DNA of 64,000 nucleotides from JAZFYD01 sp036443405 (GCA_036443405.1 JAZFYD010000243.1:1-64000), one strand, 5' to 3'. Counted from the stretch's first letter, positions 48,935 to 58,246 are shown. The notes: generated from the sequence alone by a model not told the origin. Numbers and translations: made by a program.

Positions 48935-49348
48935 CTAACGCTTGCTGAACTGGAAGCGACGTCGCGCACCGCGCTGGCCGTACTTCTTGCGCTCTTTCAT
49001 GCGGGCATCGCGGGTCAGGAACCCGCCATCTCGCAGCGTCGGCTCGGTCTCGGCGTCGATGCGCAGTAGCGCGCGGGCGATGCCAAGGCGGACGGCACCG
49101 GACTGACCGAGCGGGCCACCACCGTTGACGTTGACCTTGACGTCGTACTTGCTCTCGGCTTCGGTCGCGCGCAGCGGGCCGAGAACCTGGTTCTGCATGT
49201 CGACGGTCGGGAAGAACTCTTTGAACGCCTTGCCGTTGAGCGTGATCTCGCCGGTGCCGGGGAACAGACGGACCCGGGCGACCGCGGTCTTGCGGCGGCC
49301 GGTGCCCCAAACGAAGTTCGCTTTGTCGTTAGTCTTCTGCTCGCTCAT
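48935..49348 (-). CDS. rpsI: 30S ribosomal protein S9
   Basis: Encodes 137 aa. The family signature GTGRRKTAVARVRL near the N-terminus, NGGGPLGQSGAVRLGIARALL in the middle, and the conserved basic C-terminus (DARMKERKKYGQRGARRRFQFSKR in short segments) are all present, ending with the tail that contacts tRNA in the P site. Follows rplM by one-base overlap, the classic L13-S9 operon. Slightly longer than usual through a short N-terminal extension (MSEQKTNDKANF). Confidence 0.97.
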   Translation of the reverse strand: MSEQKTNDKANFVWGTGRRKTAVARVRLFPGTGEITLNGKAFKEFFPTVDMQNQVLGPLRATEAESKYDVKVNVNGGGPLGQSGAVRLGIARALLRIDAETEPTLRDGGFLTRDARMKERKKYGQRGARRRFQFSKR

Positions 49349-49794
49349 CAGGCGTTCCTTCCGGTGCCGAGGTTGAGCGGCTCCGGCTTCTGCGCGGCGT
49401 GACGATGCTCACTGCCGGCGTAGATCTTGAGTTTCTTCAGCATGTGACGGCCCATGCGCGACTTCGGCAGCATGCGGCGAACGGCCAACCGAACGATGTC
49501 CTCCGGGCGGCTGTCGCGCATCTGCTCCAGCGTGCGGGTCTTACGGCCGCTCGGCCAACCCGTGTACCACTGGTAGATCTTCTTTTCGTCCTTCGCGCCC
49601 GTCGCCTGGACCTCCGCCGCGTTGATCACCACGACAAAATCGCCGGTGTCGATGTGGGCGGTGTAGGTCGGCCGGTGCTTGCCCATCAGGATCATGGCAA
49701 TGCGCACGGCGGCGCGGCCGAGCACCTCATTCTTGGCGTCGATCAAATACCAGTGGGGAGTAATCTCCCCCGCTTTGGCCATCGGAGTCTTCAC
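49348..49794 (-). CDS. rplM: 50S ribosomal protein L13
   Basis: Encodes 148 aa. L13 motifs: WYLIDAKNEVLGRAAVRIA, GKHRPTYTAHIDTGDFVVVINA, RMLPKSRMGRHMLKKLKIYAG (signature region). Part of the large subunit; operon with rpsI. It follows the dcw-tail genes by 108 bp in the same direction, so the ribosomal pair may have its own promoter. Confidence 0.97.
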   Translation of the reverse strand: MKTPMAKAGEITPHWYLIDAKNEVLGRAAVRIAMILMGKHRPTYTAHIDTGDFVVVINAAEVQATGAKDEKKIYQWYTGWPSGRKTRTLEQMRDSRPEDIVRLAVRRMLPKSRMGRHMLKKLKIYAGSEHRHAAQKPEPLNLGTGRNA

Positions 49795-49902
49795 GGGCGT
49801 TTTTCTCGTGCTAGCGGCCCCCGAATCCCCGCTAGGAAAGCTGGGAAGGCTGGGGGCCTCGCTGAATGGAAACGGAGAACGTAAGCGCGATTCCGTGGCC
49901 TG

Positions 49903-51015
49903 TCAATCTTGGAGCGCGACCGCGCTGCGCCGGCACAGCCGGATCTCCCCGGGCGCGTTCGTCGGCGGCCTGAACTCCCCCGTCGGATCCACGGGCCCTC
50001 CGGCCGGCTCGACGTGCTCCGTCACAAAGATCCGGGTCATACCCGGCTCCGCCGACCCCGCCGTACCCGGACTCTCCCACCACGCACCGCCGCGTTCCAA
50101 AAACGGAACCGGCTGCTCGCCCGGCCCCGGCATCGGGGCCAACCCGGGCCTCAGCGTGACCGCGACCCGGTAAATCCGGCGGCGAACGTGCCCGTCCAGC
50201 ACGAAGACCTCCTCGATCCGGCCGGCGGCCACGGGGCGATCGACCCGCTCGGGCAAGACGGCGCCCAAACCGGCTCCCGCGATCCCGACGAGCGCTCCCA
50301 TGCCGAGCAGCAGGCGACGGTCGACGCGGAACAGAGCTCCGCCGAGAATCAGGAGCCCAAACGCGATGCCGGATCCCAAGACGACGAGGCGGGCTTGATC
50401 CAGCGCATCCGGAGCCACCTCCGCGGGCGGGAGATCCTTGTAGAGATCGGGCCGCGCGGACGCAGCTCGCGCCACACGCAGCGGGCGCACCGGCCCAGCG
50501 CGCGCGAGCACCTCCTTGGGATCGCCGCCGCCGCCGGCAACGTCGCCGCCACCGCGTCCCCACTTCTCGAGCGCGCGATCGCGCCGCGACTCCTGAAGCA
50601 GGTAAACCCGGTCGAACAGATCCAAGGAGTTCCAAAGCCCTGGAACGTCGCCCTCGCGGACGTGTACGGCTTTCACGGGTTCACCGTCGGCTCCTTTGAG
50701 CCCGGCGGCCAGGTTGTCGGGACCGGCGCCGAGCAATAGCACCAGCCGCGTGTTCTCCGGCACCGCGTCGAGTTCCAACAAGACCGCGCCGGACGCATCG
50801 ACGACCGCACACGGCGTCCGCGAAACGCGCACGTATGTCATCTCGCCGTCTCTCAAACGGTAGGTCCACCCGTCGATGGAGACCGTTACGTCGATGGTCG
50901 ATCGCAGCGCGAGCGGAACGCCGGGGCGCGCATAGGGGCCGAGCGGCGCTTCGACGGTGATGCCGGCGTCCGCCAGCGCGACCGTCGACAGCCAGAGAAC
51001 AAGGAGCGCTCTCAC
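49903..51015 (-). CDS. Exported membrane protein at the end of the dcw cluster, unknown
   Basis: Encodes 370 aa from a GTG at 51013-51015 that overlaps the previous stop (GTGA). Signal peptide (LLVLWLSTVALADA). The external domain, about 200 residues, is beta-rich with Gly/Pro; near residues 240-270 are two membrane segments (ARLVVLGSGIAFGLLILGGALF and LLLGMGALVGIAGAGLGAVLP), then a domain of about 110 residues ending in IRLCRRSAVALQD. I recognise no family. Being the last gene of a coupled operon with ftsQ implies an envelope or division role, by inference. Confidence 0.55.
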   Translation of the reverse strand: MRALLVLWLSTVALADAGITVEAPLGPYARPGVPLALRSTIDVTVSIDGWTYRLRDGEMTYVRVSRTPCAVVDASGAVLLELDAVPENTRLVLLLGAGPDNLAAGLKGADGEPVKAVHVREGDVPGLWNSLDLFDRVYLLQESRRDRALEKWGRGGGDVAGGGGDPKEVLARAGPVRPLRVARAASARPDLYKDLPPAEVAPDALDQARLVVLGSGIAFGLLILGGALFRVDRRLLLGMGALVGIAGAGLGAVLPERVDRPVAAGRIEEVFVLDGHVRRRIYRVAVTLRPGLAPMPGPGEQPVPFLERGGAWWESPGTAGSAEPGMTRIFVTEHVEPAGGPVDPTGEFRPPTNAPGEIRLCRRSAVALQD

Positions 51016-51575
51016 TTGGCCTCCCGCGGGCGAACCAACGCAACAACGGGCCAGGCCATGAGCGCCAGGACGCCGGGCATCGACAACGGACCTCCCGACT
51101 CGATGCGCACCGCGGCACCCCACGGCGAGAGCGGTCGCCACGCCGCGGCATCGCCACCGCCGAACTCGGCGACCAGGTACGCCAGCGCAAAGGGCGCAAC
51201 CAGGAGCAGGACCATCGTCGGGAGATACAGCGCGCCGACACGGCGCCCAACGAGAGCGCGACCGGCCGATCCCGCCACCGCGCACAACGCGAGCAGTCCG
51301 AACGAGCGCAAGAGCACGTCGGCGCCCCCACGACCGTACGAGGCCGCGGCGACCGCAGGTCCCGCGAGAAGCCAGGGCAGAAACCCGAGGCCCCAACCCG
51401 GCGTATCCACGAGCGCGGGCGAAATCAGGAGCGCATGCACCGCGGCGAGGCCAAGGACGAGACCGAGCGGCCCGCCGCCCCTTTTCGGCTCCACGATGTA
51501 GAGCGCCGCCACCAGCAGCAAGAGGAGAATCAGGGCCGAGGCCGCCTCTTTGGGCGGCACGGCTTTCCGGATCAT
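51012..51575 (-). CDS. Polytopic membrane protein in the dcw cluster, unknown
   Basis: Encodes 187 aa from ATG at 51573-51575 overlapping the ftsQ stop (ATGA). About six hydrophobic segments (SALILLLLLVAALYIV, GLVLGLAAVHALLI, GFLPWLLAGPAVAAA, SFGLLALCAVAGSAG, YLPTMVLLLVAPFALAYLV, GVLALMAWPVVALV) with short loops. No motif recognised. It takes the place where ftsA and ftsZ would be expected. Confidence 0.6.
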   Translation of the reverse strand: MIRKAVPPKEAASALILLLLLVAALYIVEPKRGGGPLGLVLGLAAVHALLISPALVDTPGWGLGFLPWLLAGPAVAAASYGRGGADVLLRSFGLLALCAVAGSAGRALVGRRVGALYLPTMVLLLVAPFALAYLVAEFGGGDAAAWRPLSPWGAAVRIESGGPLSMPGVLALMAWPVVALVRPREAK

Positions 51576-52522
51576 AGGTCCGTCGATTTTCGCAGATAGA
51601 GCGTGCCGTACCGGACGTCGATTTCGCGGCCCCGCACGCGTTCGAGATCTTCCGCCACCTCGATCAGGTACGCGATCTTCTTGGCGACGGAGTTTTCGCG
51701 CACGCCCGGCCCGGGCCGGCCCCAGCGAACCCGGATGCCGTCGCTCCCCAGGAGGACGACCCCCTGCCGCTGATCGCGCGCACCCGAAACGTCGATGCGG
51801 TACAAACCGAGCGGCGCCAAATCCGCGAGGTGCGGTGCGATCTCCGCCAGCGTATCGAGACCGATGCGCACTGCGCCGTGCCGCCAGCGTTCGCCCGCGA
51901 CCGGCGCGTCGCCGGGAACCGGTCCGATGCGAAACAGGCCGCTGCTGATTCCGGCGTAGGCCTTTGCCGGAAGCACGATCTGATCGAATGTGACCGGGTG
52001 GCTCGCGTCGGCGGTCGCCAGCACGGCATAGGGCCGGCGCAACTCGACCTCCAACGAATAACGGCGCGGCCAATGGCGTCGGACGCGATGCACGCGCTCG
52101 ACACCGGGCAGCACTTCGAGGGCGCGGCGGATCTTCTGATCGAATCGCGAGTCGAAGAGGCTGATCGGCCCCAGCGCGCGCAGTTGGTCTTCGAGCGGTG
52201 CCACGACCGCGATGTCCCCCCATGCGGGCGCAGCCAGGGAGACCTCGGTCGGGAATGCCAGGAATCGGGTGTCGTGCAGGAGGCCGCGTTGCAGAGCGCG
52301 CATTCCGAAAAACGAACCGACGACGATCAACGCGATCCAAGTCGCGCGCGAGTTGGCCAACACCGCGCCGATCTCGCGCGTCTCCGCGCCCCACGAGGCG
52401 ATTCGCTCCCCCGCGGATGCGAACCTGGTCCACACCTTGTCCAGCGCCACCGCGATCGGCGAGCGACCCAACGACTTGGACCGCGAGCGCTTCTTCTTGC
52501 TCTTTTTCTTCTTGCCGCTCAT
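51572..52522 (-). CDS. ftsQ: FtsQ/DivIB-like cell division protein
   Basis: Encodes 316 aa from ATG at 52520-52522 overlapping the murB stop (ATGA). A very basic cytoplasmic start (SGKKKKSKKKRSRSKSLG), one membrane helix (TWIALIVVGSFFGMRALQ, about 70-87), then a periplasmic part with a POTRA-like segment (DQKIRRALEVLPGVERVHRVRRHWPRRYSLEVELRRPYAV in short stretches) and a DivIB/FtsQ-type domain ending RYGTLYLRKSTDL. FtsQ links FtsL-FtsB to the divisome. Assigned by position and topology; sequence match is weak. Confidence 0.75.
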   Translation of the reverse strand: MSGKKKKSKKKRSRSKSLGRSPIAVALDKVWTRFASAGERIASWGAETREIGAVLANSRATWIALIVVGSFFGMRALQRGLLHDTRFLAFPTEVSLAAPAWGDIAVVAPLEDQLRALGPISLFDSRFDQKIRRALEVLPGVERVHRVRRHWPRRYSLEVELRRPYAVLATADASHPVTFDQIVLPAKAYAGISSGLFRIGPVPGDAPVAGERWRHGAVRIGLDTLAEIAPHLADLAPLGLYRIDVSGARDQRQGVVLLGSDGIRVRWGRPGPGVRENSVAKKIAYLIEVAEDLERVRGREIDVRYGTLYLRKSTDL

Positions 52523-53406
52523 GTCAGCCACCGCCGCACTTCGATTTCGAGATCCACGTGATGGACCTGGGACACCTTCGTCCGCACCCGGTCGATCAGC
52601 GCCAGCACGTCGGCTGCCGACGCCCCGCCATCGTTTTCGATGAAGTTGGCGTGTATGTCCGAGACGCGCGCCGCGCCCACCATGTTGTTTCTGCACCCCG
52701 CCGTGTCGATGAGACGCCCGGCCGAATCTCCGGCAGGGTTCCTAAACACGCAACCCGCGTTGCCGACCCACCCGGGTTGGGTTTGCCGCCGCTCCTTGAC
52801 GATGGCGCGAGCAAAGCCGCGCACGACGGACGGCTCGCTCGGGTCGAGTCGCAACCAGGCGCGCAAGACGATGCGATCGCCCACCGCGCTCTTCCGATAA
52901 CGGAAGAAACTCGCGGGCGGTTCGAACGACTCCAAATCGCCATCGCGCGTCAGCAGTTCGAGAAAGACCACGCGGCTGCCGATGGCGCCGTGCTTCCCTC
53001 CCGCGTTGCCGAAGATCGCGCCGCCGATGCGGCCGGGAATGCCCGCGAGGCACTCGGTGCCGCTCAGCCCCGCCGAACCGGCCGCGCGCACCGCGGCGAT
53101 CAAACGCGCTCCGGCCTCTGCGACGAGCACCGGCCCGTTCGTGCCGACCGCGTTCAAACGGTTCAAGCTGATGACCGCGCCTTCAATCGGTTCGTCGCCG
53201 ACGAGCAGGTTGCTGCCCCCGCCGAGGATGCGAAACGGCATTCCGATCCGGCGCAGCATCGCGACGGACTCAAGGAGTTCCTCGGTGTCCGCGGGTTCGA
53301 GATAGACGCGTGCGTCGCCGCCGATGCGCCACGTCGTCAGCGGCGCCAACGAGTGGTCGGTCGCGACGAGGCCTCTAAAGCGCCTGTGCCAGTCGACCGG
53401 CAACAT
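52519..53406 (-). CDS. murB: UDP-N-acetylenolpyruvoylglucosamine reductase
   Basis: Encodes 295 aa. Reduces enolpyruvyl-UDP-GlcNAc to UDP-MurNAc with NADPH and FAD. FAD-binding GGGSNLLVGD (about 62-71), GIPGRIGGAIFGNAGG, the active-site loop GNAGCVFRNPAG in which Cys replaces the usual Ser, HANFIENDGGASAADV, and the terminal Glu region LEIEVRRW. The Cys version is known in other MurB proteins. Its start overlaps the end of murC by 32 bp. Confidence 0.95.
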   Translation of the reverse strand: MLPVDWHRRFRGLVATDHSLAPLTTWRIGGDARVYLEPADTEELLESVAMLRRIGMPFRILGGGSNLLVGDEPIEGAVISLNRLNAVGTNGPVLVAEAGARLIAAVRAAGSAGLSGTECLAGIPGRIGGAIFGNAGGKHGAIGSRVVFLELLTRDGDLESFEPPASFFRYRKSAVGDRIVLRAWLRLDPSEPSVVRGFARAIVKERRQTQPGWVGNAGCVFRNPAGDSAGRLIDTAGCRNNMVGAARVSDIHANFIENDGGASAADVLALIDRVRTKVSQVHHVDLEIEVRRWLT

Positions 53407-54748
53407 CGCCGATGTCTCCCGCCCCCATCGTCACGACCACATCGCCGGCGCGCACCTGCGCGCTCATGAAGTCCACGATCGAGGAAAAGTCCGGAATGTG
53501 AACGGCGTCGCCACCGAGCGAGCACACCTCGCGCACCAGATCGCTCGACGAAACGCGCCACGATGCCGTGTCGCCATCGCGCGCGGCGAAGATGTCCGGG
53601 ATCACCACCCGGTCGGCGCCGCGCAATACGTGTGCAAACTCGGAGAGAAAGCGCTTCGTGCGCGAATACTGGTGCGGTTGGAACACGCACCACAAACGCC
53701 GCGGCGAGTACTCCTCGCGCAGCGCCTGCAACCCGGCGGCAACCTCCGTCGGGTGGTGCGCGTAGTCATCGATCACCGCGACGCCGCGTGCACGGCCGAC
53801 CACCTGGAGCCGCCGGCCCACGCCGCTGAACTCCTCGAGCGCGTCGCCGATCGCATCCATGTCGGCGCCGAGTTCGTGCGCGAGCGTCACCACGGCGCCC
53901 GCGTTGAGCAGGTTGTGCCGGCCCGGCAGGCGAAGCCGGAACTTGCGGTTCAACGCGCGAAACTCCGTGAGGCCGTCCTTGCGTCCGAGCGGCTCCAGGC
54001 GCACCTGCGCGCCGTGTGAGAAACCGTACGTGCGAACGCGCGCCCGAACTCCGCCGGCGCGGCCAAGCGTTTCGTAGAGACTGTCGTGCAACACGAGCAG
54101 GTCGCCGACAAGCGTGACAAAACTCCGGAACGCAGCCACGATCTCGACGAGGTCGCGGTAGTAATCGAGATGATCCGCCTCGACGTTGGTGACGATCGCG
54201 GCCTCGGGCTGAAAGTGCAGGAAGCTGCGGTCGTACTCGCAAGCCTCCGCGACAAACAGGTCGCCGCGCCCGAGACCGGCGCCGCCGCCGAGCTGGGGCG
54301 CCACGCCGCCAAGAACAAAGCTCGGATCGGCGCCCGCCTCACGAAGCGCGTACGCCAACAACGCAGTCGTTGTCGTCTTGCCGTGCGTGCCGGCCACCGC
54401 GCACATGCGCCGCGTCGCGCCGAACCGCGCGAGCGCCTGGGCGTATTTGAGCACCGGCAACTCCAGGGATCGCGCCAGCCGCAGCGCGGGAGAGCGGCGC
54501 GGGAGAGCCGCCGAGTGAATCACGGCCTCGGTTCCGGTCGGAATGACGTCCGACTCGTCTCCGGTCGAGATCAGGAATCCATCGAAGCGCAGCGACGCGG
54601 TGCCCTCGCTCTCGCGCAGATCCGCGCCGGTCACGGTGTGGCCCGCGTCACGCAGCAGACGAGCGAGCGAACCCATCCCGGTTCCGCCGATGCCGAGCAG
54701 ATGCAGCAAGCGCGGCTCGGAGAGATCCAGTCCTCTGGGTGCAATCAT
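53375..54748 (-). CDS. murC: UDP-N-acetylmuramate--L-alanine ligase
   Basis: Encodes 457 aa from ATG at 54746-54748 overlapping murG. GIGGTGMGSLARLL, ATP-loop VAGTHGKTTTTALL, CEYDRSFL, NVEADHLDYY, VIDDYAHHPTEV, and FQPHQYSRT are the Mur ligase hallmarks in MurC form. Adds L-Ala to UDP-MurNAc in the cytoplasm. Confidence 0.96.
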   Translation of the reverse strand: MIAPRGLDLSEPRLLHLLGIGGTGMGSLARLLRDAGHTVTGADLRESEGTASLRFDGFLISTGDESDVIPTGTEAVIHSAALPRRSPALRLARSLELPVLKYAQALARFGATRRMCAVAGTHGKTTTTALLAYALREAGADPSFVLGGVAPQLGGGAGLGRGDLFVAEACEYDRSFLHFQPEAAIVTNVEADHLDYYRDLVEIVAAFRSFVTLVGDLLVLHDSLYETLGRAGGVRARVRTYGFSHGAQVRLEPLGRKDGLTEFRALNRKFRLRLPGRHNLLNAGAVVTLAHELGADMDAIGDALEEFSGVGRRLQVVGRARGVAVIDDYAHHPTEVAAGLQALREEYSPRRLWCVFQPHQYSRTKRFLSEFAHVLRGADRVVIPDIFAARDGDTASWRVSSSDLVREVCSLGGDAVHIPDFSSIVDFMSAQVRAGDVVVTMGAGDIGDVAGRLAQAL

Positions 54749-55860
54749 CCGCCCAACTCCGCGACCCAGCTCCGTTCGGCCAGGGCGTGTCCCAACGTCT
54801 CCAGAAGATGTCCCGCCATGTCCTCTGCGGCGGCCGGACGCGCAAGCGCATGCGCGCGGACCGCCATCGACTCGCGCTCGGCGAGATCGACGAGGAGCGG
54901 CGCGACGATTCGGCGGAACGCCGGCGGCGTGAGTTCTTCCTCGCGCACCAACCGCGCCGCGTCCGCCGCCACCGCGGCCTGCGCGTTCTTGTGCTGCTGC
55001 TGATCGCGGTGATGCGGGTAGGGGACAAACACGGTCGGCTTGCCGCGAGCGAGGCACTCGGCCACCGTCGAGGCGCCCGCGCGGGCGATCACGACGTCGG
55101 CGACGGAGTACGCGCTCCCGATCTCATCGAGATAATCCAAAACGACCGCGTGTCTCGCGAGCGGCCGATACGCGGCTCGCACGCGCTCCGCGTCCGCCGA
55201 TCCCGCGCAGTGCAATACCTGAAACCGAAGGTCCTCACACGGACGCATCGCTTCGATGATCCGCGTGTTCAGCCCGCGCGCGCCCTGGCTGCCGCCAAGC
55301 ACCAACAGCGTCGGCAGATCGGGGCTCAAACCGAATGTGTCGTGGGATGCCTCGAGATGCGCTTCCGTGCGCAACGGGGTTCCCGTCACGCGACAAGGCG
55401 CGTGGCGCTGAAACGTGTCGAGCGGCGCGGCGTCGCCCAGGCCCACACCCGATGCCAGCCGCGCCAGCGCGCGTGTCGCTTTGCCCGCGACCGCGTTCAA
55501 CTCGACGAGATAGAACGGCTTGCGCATCGTTTTCGCCGCGATGCAAACCGGCACGGCCGAGTAGCCGCCCATTCCGGCGACCGCCGCGACATCGCGCTCA
55601 CGGAGCAGCTGTCGCGCTTCGACCACCGATCGCAAGAACCGCACGGGGAAGCGCAAGCGCTCGCGGTCCACGCGCGGCGCATCCATCTCGACGGTCTCGA
55701 ACTCGCCGCGGATGCGGTCGGTGTCGCCGCGCCCTTTCGGCACGACGAACAGAACCTCGAACATCGGCAGCGCGCGCGCGAGCGCCAACGCCGGATAGAC
55801 GTGTCCCCCGGTGCCGCCGCCGGCGAACAGGAGGACCGGTTTTTTGACGGGCGCGATCAT
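54745..55860 (-). CDS. murG: UDP-GlcNAc:undecaprenyl-pyrophosphoryl-MurNAc-pentapeptide transferase
   Basis: Encodes 371 aa from ATG at 55858-55860 overlapping ftsW. MurG/GT28 motifs: FAGGGTGGHVYPALALA, GMGGYSAVPV, ELNAVAGKATRALA, LVLGGSQGARGLN, VIARAGASTVAECLARGKP, and YPHHRDQQQHKNA. Makes lipid II from lipid I at the inner face of the membrane. Confidence 0.96.
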   Translation of the reverse strand: MIAPVKKPVLLFAGGGTGGHVYPALALARALPMFEVLFVVPKGRGDTDRIRGEFETVEMDAPRVDRERLRFPVRFLRSVVEARQLLRERDVAAVAGMGGYSAVPVCIAAKTMRKPFYLVELNAVAGKATRALARLASGVGLGDAAPLDTFQRHAPCRVTGTPLRTEAHLEASHDTFGLSPDLPTLLVLGGSQGARGLNTRIIEAMRPCEDLRFQVLHCAGSADAERVRAAYRPLARHAVVLDYLDEIGSAYSVADVVIARAGASTVAECLARGKPTVFVPYPHHRDQQQHKNAQAAVAADAARLVREEELTPPAFRRIVAPLLVDLAERESMAVRAHALARPAAAEDMAGHLLETLGHALAERSWVAELGG

Positions 55861-56960
55861 GCCTGTGCGAACTCCGTTCCGGCCAAACCGCCCGGTGAAC
55901 TCTCCAGGTTGCGTCCCACGTTCACGATCAATCCGACGGCCAGGAGCGAGATCACCATGTTGCTGCCGCCTTGGGAGAGAAACGGCAGCGAGATGCCCTT
56001 GGTCGGCGCGGCTCCGGTCGCGACGGCGATGTTCAGGAGCGCCTGGAAGACGATCACGAACGTCGCACCCGCGGCGAGATGGAATCCGAACCGGTTCTTG
56101 CGCGCGGCCGCCAACGCGACCCGCACGCCGTGGATCAGGATCAGGAGGAACAGCGCGATGATGATGCAGACGCCGAGGAACCCGAGCTCCTCGCCGATGT
56201 TGGCCAGGATGAAATCGGTGTGTCCCGCAGGCAGGTAGTGGTGCTTCTGCCACCCGGCGCCGAGGCCGCTGCCGAACAGACCGCCGCTGCCGAGCGCGAT
56301 CTCGGCTTGGAGCTGCTGATAGCTCTTCTCGCCGTGGAAGAACCGGAGGCGCTCCTGGATGTACGGGAACCGCGAGGCGACGAGAAACAGGAGCGGGGCC
56401 GCGACGAACGAGATGCCGAGCAGGCGGCCCACGCGCACGCCGGCGATCAACATCATCGTGCCCGCGACGGTCGCGAGGAAAATCGTCGTCCCAAAATCGG
56501 GCGCGGGAAGAACAAGCAGGCAGAGCAACCAAACGGGCCAGGAGAGTTGCACCGGGTTCTCGATGCGGCCGCGCGTGAGCGAGAGCCGGTGCGCGAGGAA
56601 GATCACGATGGCGAGTTTGGCGAGTTCCGACGGCTGGAAGCGGCCCAGAAACGGCACCGGGAACCAGCGTTTCGTATTCGCGACCGGCGTCGCGAACAAA
56701 AGGCAACCGAGCAGCAACGCCCCTGTGAGCACAACCAGCGGGACCGCCGCCTTCTGCAGCGTCTCGGACGGAACGCGAATGACGGCCATGCAGCACAACA
56801 CCGCAAACGCGGCGCAGAGGGCCTGACGCACCAACAGGTGCTCCCCGAGGCTGTAGAGGCAGATCAACCCGAACGCAACCAGGCCCAGCGCGGCGGCGAG
56901 TACCACGTAGGCGTCGTCGCGCGCGCTGCGCGGCTGGAAAATGCGCGTCCAGTGTTTCAT
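55857..56960 (-). CDS. ftsW: Septal peptidoglycan polymerase FtsW
   Basis: Encodes 367 aa from ATG at 56958-56960 overlapping mraY (ATGA). SEDS protein with about 10 membrane segments: FQPSELAKLAIVIFLA, PDFGTT, HTDFILANIGEELGFLG (with the catalytic-type Asp of SEDS polymerases), and SLPFLSQGGSNMVI near the end, where most FtsW/RodA proteins have SYGGSS. It polymerises lipid II in the septum with FtsI. Directly follows mraY; murD, usually found here, is missing. Confidence 0.94.
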   Translation of the reverse strand: MKHWTRIFQPRSARDDAYVVLAAALGLVAFGLICLYSLGEHLLVRQALCAAFAVLCCMAVIRVPSETLQKAAVPLVVLTGALLLGCLLFATPVANTKRWFPVPFLGRFQPSELAKLAIVIFLAHRLSLTRGRIENPVQLSWPVWLLCLLVLPAPDFGTTIFLATVAGTMMLIAGVRVGRLLGISFVAAPLLFLVASRFPYIQERLRFFHGEKSYQQLQAEIALGSGGLFGSGLGAGWQKHHYLPAGHTDFILANIGEELGFLGVCIIIALFLLILIHGVRVALAAARKNRFGFHLAAGATFVIVFQALLNIAVATGAAPTKGISLPFLSQGGSNMVISLLAVGLIVNVGRNLESSPGGLAGTEFAQA

Positions 56961-58246
56961 CGCAGCTTCAGGAGACTCAGGGACACCAGCGAGAGGATGA
57001 CCGCGACGATCCAGAACCGGACCGTGATCTTCGCCTCGTGGATGCGGTTGAATTGGAAGTGGTGATGCAGTGGCGCGCACTTGAACAGGCGCTTGCCGCC
57101 GGTGAACTTGAACCAACGGCGCTGCAGGATGACGGAGACCGCCTCGGCGACGAACACGCCGCCCGCGACGAACAGCGTCAGCTCCTGGCGGGCCGCGACC
57201 GCGATGAGGCCGAGCGCGCCGCCGAGCGCGAGCGAACCGGTGTCGCCCATGAAGACGGTTGCGGGGAACCCGTTGAACCACAGGAACCCGAGTCCGGCGC
57301 CGCCGAGCGCAGCGCACACGACGGCGAGCTCCTCGATGCCGGGCACGTGGAACACGTAGAGGTGGGCGGAGATGTCCGCGCGTCCGACGATGTAGGTGAT
57401 CGCGGCGAACGTGCCCGCCGCAATCACGATGCACCCGACGGCCAGGCCGTCCATCCCGTCGGTCAGGTTGACGGCGTTGGACGTGCCAACGATGACAAGC
57501 GCGCCGAACACGAGGAAAAACGCGCCGAGGTCCAAACAGAAGTGTTTGAAGAACGGCACCTGCAAGTCGGTGCGGTGGTCGGCGGTCGGATGGGCATCCG
57601 TCGGCCCGATGCTGCTGCGGGTCGGCGGAGCCTCGCGCCGGGCATCGGGTGTCGTTTCCGGCAGATCGCTCGGCACGCCGACCAGGGCCGCGGGCATCTC
57701 CGCGACGTCATAGGGCGCAGGCCGATACGGGGACGGCTTCATCGACGGAAGCCGCATCGCGTCCTCCACGCCGCCGTGTTGCGCGGGCACGTAGAGCGCG
57801 ATGAGCGCGGCCGCGGCAATCCCGAACTGCGCGAGCAGTTTCTTGCGTTCGCTGAGTCCGCCGGCCTTCGGCTGTGTGAGTTTGATCCAATCGTCCACGG
57901 CGCCGAGGCAGCCGAACGCGAGAAAACCGAGAAAGACCACGATGACGTAGATCGTGTCGAGGCGCGCGAGCAGCAACACGGAAACGGAGACCGAGAGCAG
58001 GATCAAGAGGCCGCCCATCGTGGGCACACTCTGTTTCTCCTGTCGCATTTCGATCAGCGTTTGCGAATCGTGCCCCACGCAGCCCGCGAGTTTCTTGTCG
58101 CGCAGCCACGCCACGACCCCGGGGCCGCAGACCAAGACGATGGAGAACGAGAGGATCGCGGCAAACGCGGCGCGGAAGGTGACGTAATGAAAGAGGTTGA
58201 ACGCCTGGAAGTACTCCACGAGCGGAGTGAAAAGCGAATACAACAT
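56957..58246 (-). CDS. mraY: Phospho-MurNAc-pentapeptide translocase with an external-loop insertion
   Basis: Encodes 429 aa from ATG at 58244-58246. Core motifs: VPTMGGLLIL, GAVDDWIK, NLTDGMDGLA, FMGDTGSLALGG, APLHHHFQ. Transfers phospho-MurNAc-pentapeptide to undecaprenyl phosphate giving lipid I. About 70 extra residues sit at 155-230, between TM segment LIALYVPAQ and QVPFFKHFCLDLG; they are rich in Pro, Arg and Thr (PSPYRPAPYDVAEMP, PPTRSSIGPTDAHPT) and would lie outside the membrane. Most MraY proteins are near 360 aa. Confidence 0.94.
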   Translation of the reverse strand: MLYSLFTPLVEYFQAFNLFHYVTFRAAFAAILSFSIVLVCGPGVVAWLRDKKLAGCVGHDSQTLIEMRQEKQSVPTMGGLLILLSVSVSVLLLARLDTIYVIVVFLGFLAFGCLGAVDDWIKLTQPKAGGLSERKKLLAQFGIAAAALIALYVPAQHGGVEDAMRLPSMKPSPYRPAPYDVAEMPAALVGVPSDLPETTPDARREAPPTRSSIGPTDAHPTADHRTDLQVPFFKHFCLDLGAFFLVFGALVIVGTSNAVNLTDGMDGLAVGCIVIAAGTFAAITYIVGRADISAHLYVFHVPGIEELAVVCAALGGAGLGFLWFNGFPATVFMGDTGSLALGGALGLIAVAARQELTLFVAGGVFVAEAVSVILQRRWFKFTGGKRLFKCAPLHHHFQFNRIHEAKITVRFWIVAVILSLVSLSLLKLR

